DNA of 60,817 nt from Bacteroidia bacterium (GTDB lineage Bacteria; Bacteroidota; Bacteroidia; Flavobacteriales; Flavobacteriaceae): positions 1-60,817 of the forward strand of contig JAUIKY010000019.1 in NCBI GenBank assembly GCA_030430535.1. Direction: 5' to 3'. This document shows, in pieces, positions 35,573 through 46,399 of the stretch. The notes beneath the pieces were generated by a model. The model was not told the origin of the DNA. It made no database searches and saw only the letters and a program-made list of their open reading frames with translations. Both the position numbers and the translations under genes were made by a program. Position 1 is the stretch's first letter. Each line of letters begins with the position of its first letter.

Positions 35573-36683
35573 ATGATAACATCCGATCAAATTAAAGATC
35601 TAAACACCCGCCTAGACAAACTTAGGCACTATCTTTGACATAGATGCCAAACTGATAGAAATACAAAACGAAGAAGAGCAAACCTTCGACCCTAATTTTT
35701 GGAACGATTCCAAACAGGCTGAGTTAGTCATGAAATCTCTGAGGGAGAAAAAAAGTTGGATTAAAGACTACAACGATTCCAAGACTTTAGTAGAAGACCT
35801 CGAAGTTATTTACGAGTTTTTCAAGGAAGACGAAGCTACCGCCGAAGACGTTGAAAACCGCTACAATGAGGCACTGAACCTTATTGAAAAACTGGAATTC
35901 AAAAATATGCTTTCCGACGAGGGTGACAGTCTGAGCGCCGTGTTACAAATTACAGCTGGTGCCGGTGGTACCGAAAGCTGCGACTGGGCCAGTATGCTTA
36001 TGCGCATGTACTTAATGTATGCTGAGAAGAGTGGCTTTAAGGTCAAGGAACTTAACTTTCAGGAAGGTGACGTGGCTGGTATCAAAACCGTTACTTTAGA
36101 AATTGAGGGCGATTTTGCCTTCGGTTGGTTAAAAGGCGAGAACGGCGTACACCGTTTGGTACGCATTTCCCCGTTTGACAGTAACGCCAAACGCCACACC
36201 AGTTTTGCCTCTGTTTATGTCTATCCTTTGGTTGATGACACCATTGAAATCGAAATCAACCCATCAGATATTGAAATCACAACAGCCCGTTCTAGCGGTG
36301 CTGGCGGACAGAACGTAAACAAAGTAGAAACCAAAGTGCAGTTAACACACAAGCCCACTGGTATTCAAATATCCTGTTCAGAAACACGCTCGCAGCACGA
36401 CAACCGAGCCCGGGCTATGCAAATGCTTAAATCGCAGTTGTACGAAATCGAACTGCAAAAACAAATGGAGCAGCGCGACGATATTGAGGCCGGAAAAATG
36501 AAAATTGAATGGGGTAGCCAGATTCGAAATTATGTGATGCATCCATACAAATTAGTTAAAGACGTTCGCACCGGCCACGAAACCGGGAATGTGGATGCCG
36601 TTATGGATGGCAACATTGATGCGTTCCTAAAAGCATACTTAATGATGATGGGCCAAAAAGAAGAAGACTCCTCTACCCTGTAA
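35573..36683 (+). CDS. prfB: Peptide chain release factor 2, with programmed +1 frameshift
   Basis: Translation starts at the ATG 35573 and reads 21 codons to CTT at 35633, where an in-frame TGA (35636-35638) follows. Skipping one T puts the ribosome in the frame of GAC (35637) and continues to TAA at 36681-36683; the full product is about 369 residues, the usual length. The 5' frame encodes [18 protein letters not shown], as in RF2 N-termini. The main frame has the stop-codon-recognition motif SPF ([14 protein letters not shown]) and the GGQ motif ([13 protein letters not shown]). The gene is followed 2 bases later by a HAD phosphatase gene and then arsC. Confidence 0.95.
35624..35639 (+). 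promoter_or_regulatory. Autoregulatory +1 frameshift site of prfB
   Basis: AGGCACTATCTTTGAC corresponds to the classic prfB site AGGGGGTATCTTTGAC. The slippery CTT, the TGA stop and the following C are kept, while the internal Shine-Dalgarno-like GGG is replaced by CAC. Low RF2 favours pausing at TGA and slippage. Confidence 0.92.
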
Positions 36684-36685
36684 TT

Positions 36686-37306
36686 ATGGCAAAAATTGAT
36701 ACCATTATTTTCGATTTGGGCGGTGTTTTGATTGACTGGAATCCTGAGTATGTTTTTCTAAAGGCCTTTAATGGTGATATAGAAAAAACAAAGTGGTTTT
36801 TGGAAAATATTTGCACAAGTGATTGGAATGAAAACCAGGATGCGGGTTATCCGTTAACAAAAGCCACTGACGATTTGGTTAAAAAATTCCCGGAATACGA
36901 AGAATATATTCAACTTTTTTATGGCCAATGGGAAGATATGCTAGGCGGTGCCATTGAAGGCACAGTTGATATTTTAAAACAATTGATCGATTCGAAAGCA
37001 TTTAAGGTCGTCGCTCTAACCAATTGGAGTTCAGAAACCTTCCCTATTGCGCAAAACAGATTTCAGTTTTTAAAGTGGTTTGAAGGCATTGTGGTTTCAG
37101 GCGATGAAAAGACCAGAAAACCCTTTAAGGAAATTTACAACACCACTCTAAACCGCTTCAATATCGCTCCCGAAAATGCCATTTTTATTGACGATAATTT
37201 AAGAAATATTGAAGCCGCCCGCCAATTGGGCATTAACGGCATTCATTTTAAAAACCCCGAGCTGCTTAAAGAAGTATTAAAAAACTATCAAATAAACTTA
37301 TCATGA
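36686..37306 (+). CDS. HAD family phosphatase
   Basis: This 206-residue protein begins with motif I IIFDLGGVLIDW. Motif II is VVALTNWSSET, motif III lies in EKTRKPFKEIY, and motif IV is AIFIDDNLRNIEAARQLG. This fits the haloacid-dehalogenase-like/epoxide-hydrolase-N group (IA-v3). Substrate unknown. It starts two bases after the prfB stop and its stop overlaps the arsC start, so the three are probably cotranscribed. Confidence 0.87.
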   Translation: MAKIDTIIFDLGGVLIDWNPEYVFLKAFNGDIEKTKWFLENICTSDWNENQDAGYPLTKATDDLVKKFPEYEEYIQLFYGQWEDMLGGAIEGTVDILKQLIDSKAFKVVALTNWSSETFPIAQNRFQFLKWFEGIVVSGDEKTRKPFKEIYNTTLNRFNIAPENAIFIDDNLRNIEAARQLGINGIHFKNPELLKEVLKNYQINLS

Positions 37307-37644
37307 TTACCATATACCACAACAACCGATGCACAAAATCCAGACAAGGCCTAGCGCTACTCGAAGAATCTGGAAAAGATTTTGAAGTTGTAAAATATTT
37401 GGAAAATACACCCACCGAAAGCGAACTTAAAAACATCATTGATTTATTGGGAATCCTCCCTATTGAGTTGGTTAGAAAAAATGAGAGCATTTGGAAGGAA
37501 AGTTACAAAGGCAAAGATTTAAGCGATGCTGAAATCATTTCAGCTATGGTTAAAAACCCAAAACTCATTGAGCGCCCTATTGTGATAAATGGCGATAAAG
37601 CTGTAATTGGCCGACCCACCGAAAAGATTAGTGACATACTGTAA
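37303..37644 (+). CDS. arsC: Arsenate reductase (ArsC, glutaredoxin-coupled type)
   Basis: This 113-residue protein has the active site HNNRCTKSRQ with nucleophilic Cys10, and the C-terminal IERPIVI and VIGRPTEKI that hold the substrate. This is the ArsC/Spx-like thioredoxin-fold family. It overlaps the HAD gene by 4 bp. No arsB, arsR or arsA is present in the window, so it may act as a general reductase or serve a remote efflux system. Confidence 0.88.
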   Translation: MITIYHNNRCTKSRQGLALLEESGKDFEVVKYLENTPTESELKNIIDLLGILPIELVRKNESIWKESYKGKDLSDAEIISAMVKNPKLIERPIVINGDKAVIGRPTEKISDIL

Positions 37645-37763
37645 TTGCGTTTTTAACATTTCTTCTTTTTAATTAACTTTAATTTAACAGGTTTCGCTTT
37701 AAACTAAAGGTCAATAATTCGGTCTATAGTTTGAGTATTTATATGTATTAATCAAACCTAATC

Positions 37764-40310
37764 ATGATTCGGACCTTAGTTACTATTTTTTCTATTTTTA
37801 TTTTTTCAAATGTCTTTGCTCAACCTAAAAGCATCACAAATCCGCCCGACAAAAAAATAATTGTTTCAGGTAAAGTTATCGATAAAGAAACCCAACAACC
37901 CCTGGAATATGCAACCATATCATTTTTCAGTAAAAAAGAAGCGAAAATAGTTGAAGGCGGTATTACCGATTTGAATGGAGAATTCAGTATCCAAGTAAAA
38001 AACGGACTTTACGACATTACAATTGAATACATTTCGTATAAAAAAATCACCCTCGAAAACAGGGAATTATCTAACGACCTCAATCTAGGCACTATTTCTC
38101 TGGAAATCAATATGGAAGCCCTCGATGCTGTTGAAGTGATTGCCGAAAAAACCACTGTTGAGATTAAACTCGACAAAAAAATATACAATATTGGTAAAGA
38201 CCTTACCACCGCTGGTGGAACGGTAAGCGATGCCCTTAACAACGTGCCTTCTGTCTCGGTCGATATTGAAGGCGGAATTAGTCTGCGAGGTAACGAAAAC
38301 GTTAGGATTTTAATTAACGGAAAACCCTCTGCCATGGCTGGTTTTGGTGACACCAACGTGTTGAGCCAACTACCTGCCGAAGCTATCGAGCGGGTTGAAG
38401 TGATTACTTCGCCTTCGGCCAGATACGATGCCGAGGGTACTGCTGGAATTTTAAATATCATTTTAAGACAAAAGGAGACTTTAGGCTTTAACGGCTCACT
38501 GAACTTAACCGTCGGAAATCCCGATAATGCTGGACTTTCAGCCAACCTCAATTACCGTACCGAAAAATTCAACCTGTTTTCAAATTTTGGGTTTAGATAT
38601 TTTGATTCGCCCAGAAACAGTTTTAACGCCACCAAATACTTCGATAGAATGGTTGATGGCTCCGCGGTTGCTCCAGAATACGAGCGTATTCGCGAAGACC
38701 AAGAGGTAACGCGCCTAAACAGAAACTACAATGCCAGTATGGGCATGGAATATTTCCTTTCTAAAAAAACTTCTTTAACAGGGAGTATTTTTTATAGATA
38801 TGGAGAAGACGCCGATTTATCAACCAATAACAGTGAACGCTTTAACGGTGGTAGCGTTGTTGAAGAAACCTTAAGGAAGGAAAAACAGGATGAAGCTGGA
38901 AACAATTACCAATTTGCGCTAAACTACATTACCAGATTTGATGATTCTGGACATGAATTGACAGCTGATTTCCAATATGAAGTGGGTTCTGAGGAACAAA
39001 TAACTTCAATCAATGAAGATTACATTTTTACCGATCAGACTAACCCAAACCCATTTCAAGAAGAACGAGTAAATGAAATGGAAGATGAAAAAGAATATCT
39101 TTTTCAAGTAGATTATGTATTGCCTATTGGCGAAAATACAAGGTTTGAAGCTGGCTACCGTGGTAATTTTGAGAATGATATAAGCGACTATACTTTGCAA
39201 CAAGAAGATATAAATAATAATAGCTTTTATGTAAACGACACCATTTCTAATATTTTTGATTATTCTGAAAATGTAAATGCGCTTTACTCACAATACGGAA
39301 CCAAGTTTGGCAAATTTTCATTCCTTTTGGGCTTACGCTTGGAGCACACACAGTTAAAAGGAAAAATCGATTCCAGACTAACAAATGAAGAATTACAGGA
39401 AGCGTTCGGATTTCCTATTGATACTGATTTCGACAAAAACTATTTAGGGCTCTTCCCTACCCTAAACCTGATTTACAACTTGGGTGGCGACGATACTGAC
39501 TCAGAAGAAAGTATTACGTTTGGCTACAACCGAAGAATTAATAGACCACGTGGTTGGTTTATCAATCCTTTCCCTTCGCGTTCCAGTCGTACAAATGTGT
39601 GGCAAGGTAACCCCAACTTAAACCCTGCTTTTGCCAGCGCATTCGATTTGGGCTATTTAAAACGTTGGGACAAATTAACGTTGACCTCCTCGATATATTA
39701 CCAACACGAAACCGATTCGTTTGAGCGCGTTGAGGAAAACACGGGACAACGAACCACTGATGGTATTGATATTATTAGAACCATACCTGTGAATTTATCG
39801 ACCAATAAAAGAACAGGAGGCGAGTTCGGTGTACTTTACAATCCCAACAAATGGCTTAGGCTAAATTCTAGTTTTAACATTTTTCAGTTTGAAACCGAAG
39901 GTGAATTTAATGGTGTTGACTACAGCGTAAAAAACACCAGTTGGTTTGCGCGATTAAGCAGCAAAGTAACACTGCCTTCAAAAATAGATTGGCAAACCAA
40001 TGCTTTTTATAGGGGAGCTAGGCAAACGGCACAAAGTAATAACGAAGGTATTCTTTCTATCGACTTGGCTTTCAGCAAGGAAATTTTCAACGAAAATGCA
40101 ACCATTTCACTTAACGTAAGAGATTTGCTGAATTCCAGAAAACGAAAAACATTAACAACTACCGAATTTTTCGAAAGATATAACGAGTCGCAATGGAGGC
40201 AACGCCAAATTAACCTGTCGTTTATGTACCGCTTCAATCAACAAAAGAAGCGTAACGAGCGTAGAAACAATCAAAATGGCGGCGGCGATGACGACATGGA
40301 TTTTGAATAA
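37764..40310 (+). CDS. TonB-receptor-like outer-membrane beta-barrel protein with CarboxypepD_reg domain
   Basis: This 848-residue protein has a signal peptide (FSIFIFSNVFAQ, to ~20). A carboxypeptidase-regulatory-like domain (about 30-120; VSGKVIDKETQQPLEYATISF) and a plug (about 130-230; GNENVRILINGKPSAMAG, VEVITSPSARYDAEGTAGILNIIL) come next. The barrel of the OMP_b-brl_3 type follows (about 240-835; YNRRINRPRGWFINPFPSRS, GNPNLNPAFA). It ends in a charged, Asn/Asp-rich tail. No SusD partner is adjacent, so it is not a classic glycan importer; a metal or peptide substrate is possible. A terminator follows. Confidence 0.85.
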   Translation: MIRTLVTIFSIFIFSNVFAQPKSITNPPDKKIIVSGKVIDKETQQPLEYATISFFSKKEAKIVEGGITDLNGEFSIQVKNGLYDITIEYISYKKITLENRELSNDLNLGTISLEINMEALDAVEVIAEKTTVEIKLDKKIYNIGKDLTTAGGTVSDALNNVPSVSVDIEGGISLRGNENVRILINGKPSAMAGFGDTNVLSQLPAEAIERVEVITSPSARYDAEGTAGILNIILRQKETLGFNGSLNLTVGNPDNAGLSANLNYRTEKFNLFSNFGFRYFDSPRNSFNATKYFDRMVDGSAVAPEYERIREDQEVTRLNRNYNASMGMEYFLSKKTSLTGSIFYRYGEDADLSTNNSERFNGGSVVEETLRKEKQDEAGNNYQFALNYITRFDDSGHELTADFQYEVGSEEQITSINEDYIFTDQTNPNPFQEERVNEMEDEKEYLFQVDYVLPIGENTRFEAGYRGNFENDISDYTLQQEDINNNSFYVNDTISNIFDYSENVNALYSQYGTKFGKFSFLLGLRLEHTQLKGKIDSRLTNEELQEAFGFPIDTDFDKNYLGLFPTLNLIYNLGGDDTDSEESITFGYNRRINRPRGWFINPFPSRSSRTNVWQGNPNLNPAFASAFDLGYLKRWDKLTLTSSIYYQHETDSFERVEENTGQRTTDGIDIIRTIPVNLSTNKRTGGEFGVLYNPNKWLRLNSSFNIFQFETEGEFNGVDYSVKNTSWFARLSSKVTLPSKIDWQTNAFYRGARQTAQSNNEGILSIDLAFSKEIFNENATISLNVRDLLNSRKRKTLTTTEFFERYNESQWRQRQINLSFMYRFNQQKKRNERRNNQNGGGDDDMDFE

Positions 40311-40336
40311 TAAATGAAAAAGAAAACTCTCCATAC

Positions 40337-40371
40337 AAAAAAAGGAAGTTCAATTTGAACTTCCTTTTTTT
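40337..40371. terminator. Bidirectional terminator
   Basis: GGAAGTTCAA and TTGAACTTCC form a tight stem flanked by seven A and seven T. It lies between the plus-strand barrel gene and the minus-strand small gene. Confidence 0.88.
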
Positions 40372-40391
40372 GTATTTAAATATTAGAGTGA

Positions 40392-40571
40392 TTATTGAGC
40401 CGCTTCGCGTTTTGCTTTCTTTTCTTCTCTAATTTCTTTTAATCTTTCAATCAGCGAACCTCCAATCCAATAAGGAATTACAAAAGTTAACAAGAATATC
40501 ATTAACCAAAACCCTATAGTTAAGATCGTTAAGAATGCTAAAAAGCCTAAATATTGGTCAAAATCAAACAT
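40392..40571 (-). CDS. Small single-span membrane protein (59 residues)
   Basis: The minus strand encodes MFDFDQYLGFLAFLTILTIG, a membrane segment to about residue 38 (FWLMIFLLTFVIPYW), then a basic helix (LIERLKEIREEKKAKREAA). The coding sequence is 180 bp and ends at TAA. It has a good promoter of its own and a terminator just beyond its stop, so it is a transcribed unit. Similar short proteins with one helix and a charged tail occur in Flavobacteriaceae. Function unknown. Confidence 0.75.
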   Translation of the reverse strand: MFDFDQYLGFLAFLTILTIGFWLMIFLLTFVIPYWIGGSLIERLKEIREEKKAKREAAQ

Positions 40572-40601
40572 AATAATAAGTGTCTTTTAAAAAATCTTAC
40601 G

Positions 40602-40632
40602 CAAAGATAGTGCAAAGCCTCTACTTATACAA
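40602..40632 (-). promoter_or_regulatory. Promoter for the small membrane-protein gene
   Basis: On the minus strand TTG (40630-40632), a 20-base spacer and TATCTTTG (40602-40609), a full -7 match. The leader to the start at 40571 is about 25 bases. Confidence 0.62.
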
Positions 40633-40665
40633 TATAGGCGTAATATTTATTAACAGAGTTTTCCA

Positions 40666-41307
40666 CTAATCTAAATTAGGCTGTGGGGTCATTCTTAAAT
40701 ACGGTTTCACTTCTTTGTGTCCTTTCGGAAATAAATCTGGAATTTGCTCGTTGGTCACCGCTGGCGAAATCACCACATCCTCACCGTGTTTCCAGTTAGC
40801 TGGTGTGGCCACTTTATGGTAAGCCGTTAATTGTAGCGAATCAATAACACGAAGTAACTCCTCAAAATTTCTTCCTGTTGAAGCTGGATAAGTAATAATC
40901 AACTTTACTTTTTTGTCATCACCAATTACAAATACCGAGCGTACAGTAAATTTTTCACTGGCATTGGGGTGAATCATATCATAAAGTTCAGATACTTTTC
41001 TATCTTCATCTGCAATAATTGGAAAGTTTACTGTGGTATTCTGGGTTTCATTAATATCGTTAACCCATCCTTTGTGCGATTCCAGTCCGTCCACACTAAG
41101 GGCTACTACTTTTACATTACGCTTATCGAACTCCGCCTTATATTTTGCTACAGTACCCAATTCGGTTGTACATACCGGGGTATAATCGGCCGGATGCGAA
41201 AATAAAATGCCCCAACTATCGCCCAACCATTCGTGAAAATTTATTTCTCCTTCGGTAGATTGCGCTGTAAAATTCGGGGCTTCGTCTCCTAATCTAATTG
41301 TTGCCAT
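40666..41307 (-). CDS. 1-Cys peroxiredoxin (Prx6 family)
   Basis: This 213-residue protein has the peroxidatic Cys46 in FSHPADYTPVCTTE and no other cysteine. The Prx6-type C-terminal extension is present (PANWKHGEDVVI, KPYLRMTPQP). It reduces peroxides using an external thiol. It lies in a stretch with KatG and Tpx, but on its own transcript. No nearby regulator. Length is normal for the family. Confidence 0.92.
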   Translation of the reverse strand: MATIRLGDEAPNFTAQSTEGEINFHEWLGDSWGILFSHPADYTPVCTTELGTVAKYKAEFDKRNVKVVALSVDGLESHKGWVNDINETQNTTVNFPIIADEDRKVSELYDMIHPNASEKFTVRSVFVIGDDKKVKLIITYPASTGRNFEELLRVIDSLQLTAYHKVATPANWKHGEDVVISPAVTNEQIPDLFPKGHKEVKPYLRMTPQPNLD

Positions 41308-41516
41308 GATATTGTTTTTTTTATTTAGTTAAAGTTATTAAAATTGAAAACAAAATATATTCGTATTCTTCAAGCTAATGTACTTAATTGTTGGCGGTTT
41401 TTAAATTATAAACCGTTATTTATATGTTAAAAACCCGTAATAAAAACTCTAAAATTTCTCAATAAAAAGCGCGTAAAACATTAAATTAGCGACTTTAAAA
41501 TTTAACGATTATCAAA

Positions 41517-42914
41517 ATGAGTTACCGAATAGAAAAAGATACCATGGGCGAGGTTAAAGTACCCGCCGATAAACTTTGGGGCGCACAAACCGAACGTTCC
41601 AGAAACAACTTTAAAATTGGCCCTGCGGCATCTATGCCATTAGAAATTGTTTATGGTTTTGCTTACTTAAAAAAAGCTGCTGCCTATACCAATTGCGAAT
41701 TGGGCGTATTGGCTGTTGAAAAGCGTGATTTGATCGCTAAAGTTTGCGACGAGATTTTAGAAGGCAAGCACGACGACCAATTTCCGTTGGTTATCTGGCA
41801 AACCGGTTCGGGAACACAGAGCAACATGAACGTTAATGAGGTTATTGCCAACAGGGCACACCAACTGGCGGGAAAAGTTATTGGTGAAGGCGAAAAAACC
41901 ATTCAACCTAATGATGACGTCAACAAGTCGCAATCTTCAAACGACACCTTCCCTACGGGCATGCACATTGCTGCTTACAAGAAAATAGTTGAAGTAACCA
42001 TTCCTGGAGTTAAGCAATTGCGTAATACGCTGAAGAAAAAATCTGACGCCTTTAAAAATGTAGTGAAAATTGGCAGAACCCACTTAATGGACGCTACCCC
42101 TTTAACCTTGGGCCAGGAACTTTCTGGTTATGTAGCCCAATTGGATTACGGACTAAAAGCTCTTGAAAATACTTTAGCCCATTTAAGTGAATTGGCCCTT
42201 GGCGGAACTGCCGTTGGTACAGGACTGAATACCCCAAAAGGTTATAGCAAACGTGTTGCCGAATATATTGCCGAGTTTACAGGTCTTCCTTTTATAACGG
42301 CTCCTAATAAATTTGAAGCTTTGGCCGCTCACGATGCTTTGGTTGAAACCCACGGTGCTTTAAAGCAATTGGCGGTGTCTTTAAATAAAATTGCCAACGA
42401 CATCCGATTAATGGCTTCTGGGCCTCGTTCAGGTATTGGTGAAATTATCATTCCTGCCAACGAACCAGGAAGTTCCATTATGCCCGGAAAAGTAAACCCA
42501 ACGCAATGTGAAGCTTTAACCATGGTTTGCGCCCAGGTTATGGGTAACGATGTTGCGGTTTCTGTCGGTGGTTTACAAGGCCACTACGAGCTTAACGTAT
42601 TCAAACCTGTAATGGCTGCCAGTGTGTTGCAATCGGCCGAACTAATCGGGAATGCTTGCGTAAGTTTTGATGAAAACTGTGCCGTTGGTATTGAACCTAA
42701 CTACGACGTGATTACTAGATTATTGAACAATTCATTAATGCTCGTTACGGCACTAAACACTAAAATAGGCTATTACAAAGCTGCCGAAATTGCTAATACG
42801 GCTCATAAAAATGGTACTACTTTAAAAGAGGAAGCCATCAATTTGGGTTATGTTACTGCCGAAGAGTACGATGAGTGGGTAAAACCCGAAGATATGGTTG
42901 GTAGTTTGAAGTAA
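41517..42914 (+). CDS. fumC: Class II fumarate hydratase
   Basis: This 465-residue protein has the family signature [13 protein letters not shown] and the earlier motifs [10 protein letters not shown] and [11 protein letters not shown], as in FumC. It interconverts fumarate and malate in the TCA cycle without an iron-sulfur cluster. Length and start are normal. The gene is flanked by a terminator on its right, and KatG converges from beyond it. Confidence 0.95.
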   Translation: MSYRIEKDTMGEVKVPADKLWGAQTERSRNNFKIGPAASMPLEIVYGFAYLKKAAAYTNCELGVLAVEKRDLIAKVCDEILEGKHDDQFPLVIWQTGSGTQSNMNVNEVIANRAHQLAGKVIGEGEKTIQPNDDVNKSQSSNDTFPTGMHIAAYKKIVEVTIPGVKQLRNTLKKKSDAFKNVVKIGRTHLMDATPLTLGQELSGYVAQLDYGLKALENTLAHLSELALGGTAVGTGLNTPKGYSKRVAEYIAEFTGLPFITAPNKFEALAAHDALVETHGALKQLAVSLNKIANDIRLMASGPRSGIGEIIIPANEPGSSIMPGKVNPTQCEALTMVCAQVMGNDVAVSVGGLQGHYELNVFKPVMAASVLQSAELIGNACVSFDENCAVGIEPNYDVITRLLNNSLMLVTALNTKIGYYKAAEIANTAHKNGTTLKEEAINLGYVTAEEYDEWVKPEDMVGSLK

Positions 42915-42945
42915 TTTTTCTTTGAATAGAACTTACTTAATAAAA

Positions 42946-42982
42946 ACAAGCCACTTCATTGGAAGTGGCTTGTTTGTTTTTT
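42946..42982. terminator. Bidirectional terminator between fumC and katG
   Basis: AACAAGCCACTTC and GAAGTGGCTTGTT pair perfectly around ATTG, followed by a T-rich run. Both convergent genes end beside it. Confidence 0.9.
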
Positions 42983-43001
42983 GAAATGATACTTTTCAGG
43001 A

Positions 43002-45422
<2,421 letters not shown>

Positions 45423-45929
45423 ATGGCAACTATCACTTTAAAGGGAAACAAAATAAACACCGTTGGAAACCTACCAGAAACAGGAAGTAAAGCCCCGGAT
45501 TTTTTATTAACAGCAACCGACCTATCAACCAAAAGTTTAACCAACTACAAAGGAAAAAAATTGGTATTGAACATTTTTCCTAGTGTAGATACTGGAACTT
45601 GTGCGGCATCAGTTAGACAGTTCAACAAAGAAGCCAGCGAATTGGAAAACACTAAGGTGCTTTGCATCTCTCGCGATTTGCCTTTTGCACAATCCCGCTT
45701 TTGTGCCGCAGAGGGCATTGAAAATGTAGAGAGCTTATCGGACTTTAAAACCGGACAATTTGGAAAAGACTATGGGCTGGAATTTACCGATGGCCCATTA
45801 GAAGGACTACACTCTCGCTGCGTAGTGGTTCTAGATGAAAACGGCACTGTAAAATATACCGAACAAGTAAGCGAAACCGTTGACGAGCCCAACTATAAAG
45901 CAGCATTAGAAGCACTTTATGAACAATAA
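45423..45929 (+). CDS. tpx: Thiol peroxidase Tpx
   Basis: This 168-residue atypical 2-Cys peroxiredoxin has the peroxidatic Cys60 in SVDTGTCAASVRQF and the resolving Cys94 in QSRFCAAEGIENV. KAPDFLLTATDL and CISRDLPFAQ are Tpx hallmarks. It reduces lipid and hydrogen peroxides through thioredoxin. It overlaps dgkA by 11 bp and is divergent from katG. Confidence 0.95.
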   Translation: MATITLKGNKINTVGNLPETGSKAPDFLLTATDLSTKSLTNYKGKKLVLNIFPSVDTGTCAASVRQFNKEASELENTKVLCISRDLPFAQSRFCAAEGIENVESLSDFKTGQFGKDYGLEFTDGPLEGLHSRCVVVLDENGTVKYTEQVSETVDEPNYKAALEALYEQ

Positions 45930-46296
45930 AAAAGAACCGCTTTTAATTAACCGGGCAAAAAGTGTACGCTATGCCTTTAGGGGCGCTTTACTATTGCTAA
46001 AAACAGAACCCAGTATAAAAATCCAATTTTTAATTGGCATTTTGGTTACTGCAGCAGGTTTTTACTTTGAAATATCGGCCACCGAATGGATGATACAAAC
46101 TCTAGCCATAGCGCTGGTAATGAGCATTGAGGGCGCCAATACAGCCATTGAAGAAATAGCCAACTTTATACACCCGGAATACCACATTAAAATAGGCAAA
46201 ATAAAAGATTTAGCAGCAGGGGCGGTTTTTATCGCCTCTGTATTTGCTGTAATTGTGGGACTAGTTATTTACCTTCCTAAGGTTTTTTTAAAATAA
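45919..46296 (+). CDS. dgkA: Diacylglycerol/undecaprenol kinase family protein
   Basis: This 125-residue membrane protein has three helices and the family motif MSIEGANTAIEEIANFI, followed by KIGKIKDLAAGAVFIASV. It phosphorylates diacylglycerol or undecaprenol in the inner membrane; related members with this short length recycle undecaprenol. It overlaps tpx, so the two are cotranscribed despite unrelated roles. Confidence 0.88.
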   Translation: MNNKKEPLLINRAKSVRYAFRGALLLLKTEPSIKIQFLIGILVTAAGFYFEISATEWMIQTLAIALVMSIEGANTAIEEIANFIHPEYHIKIGKIKDLAAGAVFIASVFAVIVGLVIYLPKVFLK

Positions 46297-46327
46297 TATA
46301 ACCTCTAGGATAAACGTTAGTAATTTG

Positions 46328-46335
46328 TATTTTTG
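46328..46335 (+). promoter_or_regulatory. Candidate -7 element for ftsK
   Basis: TATTTTTG (full match), about 65 bases before the ftsK ATG at 46400. No clear -33 element. Confidence 0.35.
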
Positions 46336-46399
46336 CTGAGTTAAAAACTCATTTAGCGTTTAACCAATTCAATAACTTCAATTCCACATTCCCGCATTA

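Noticed and set aside
35730-36683. prfB as a 317-residue protein starting at 35730
   Set aside because: This lacks the RF2 N-terminal helices; the upstream frame plus the +1 frameshift restores the full length.
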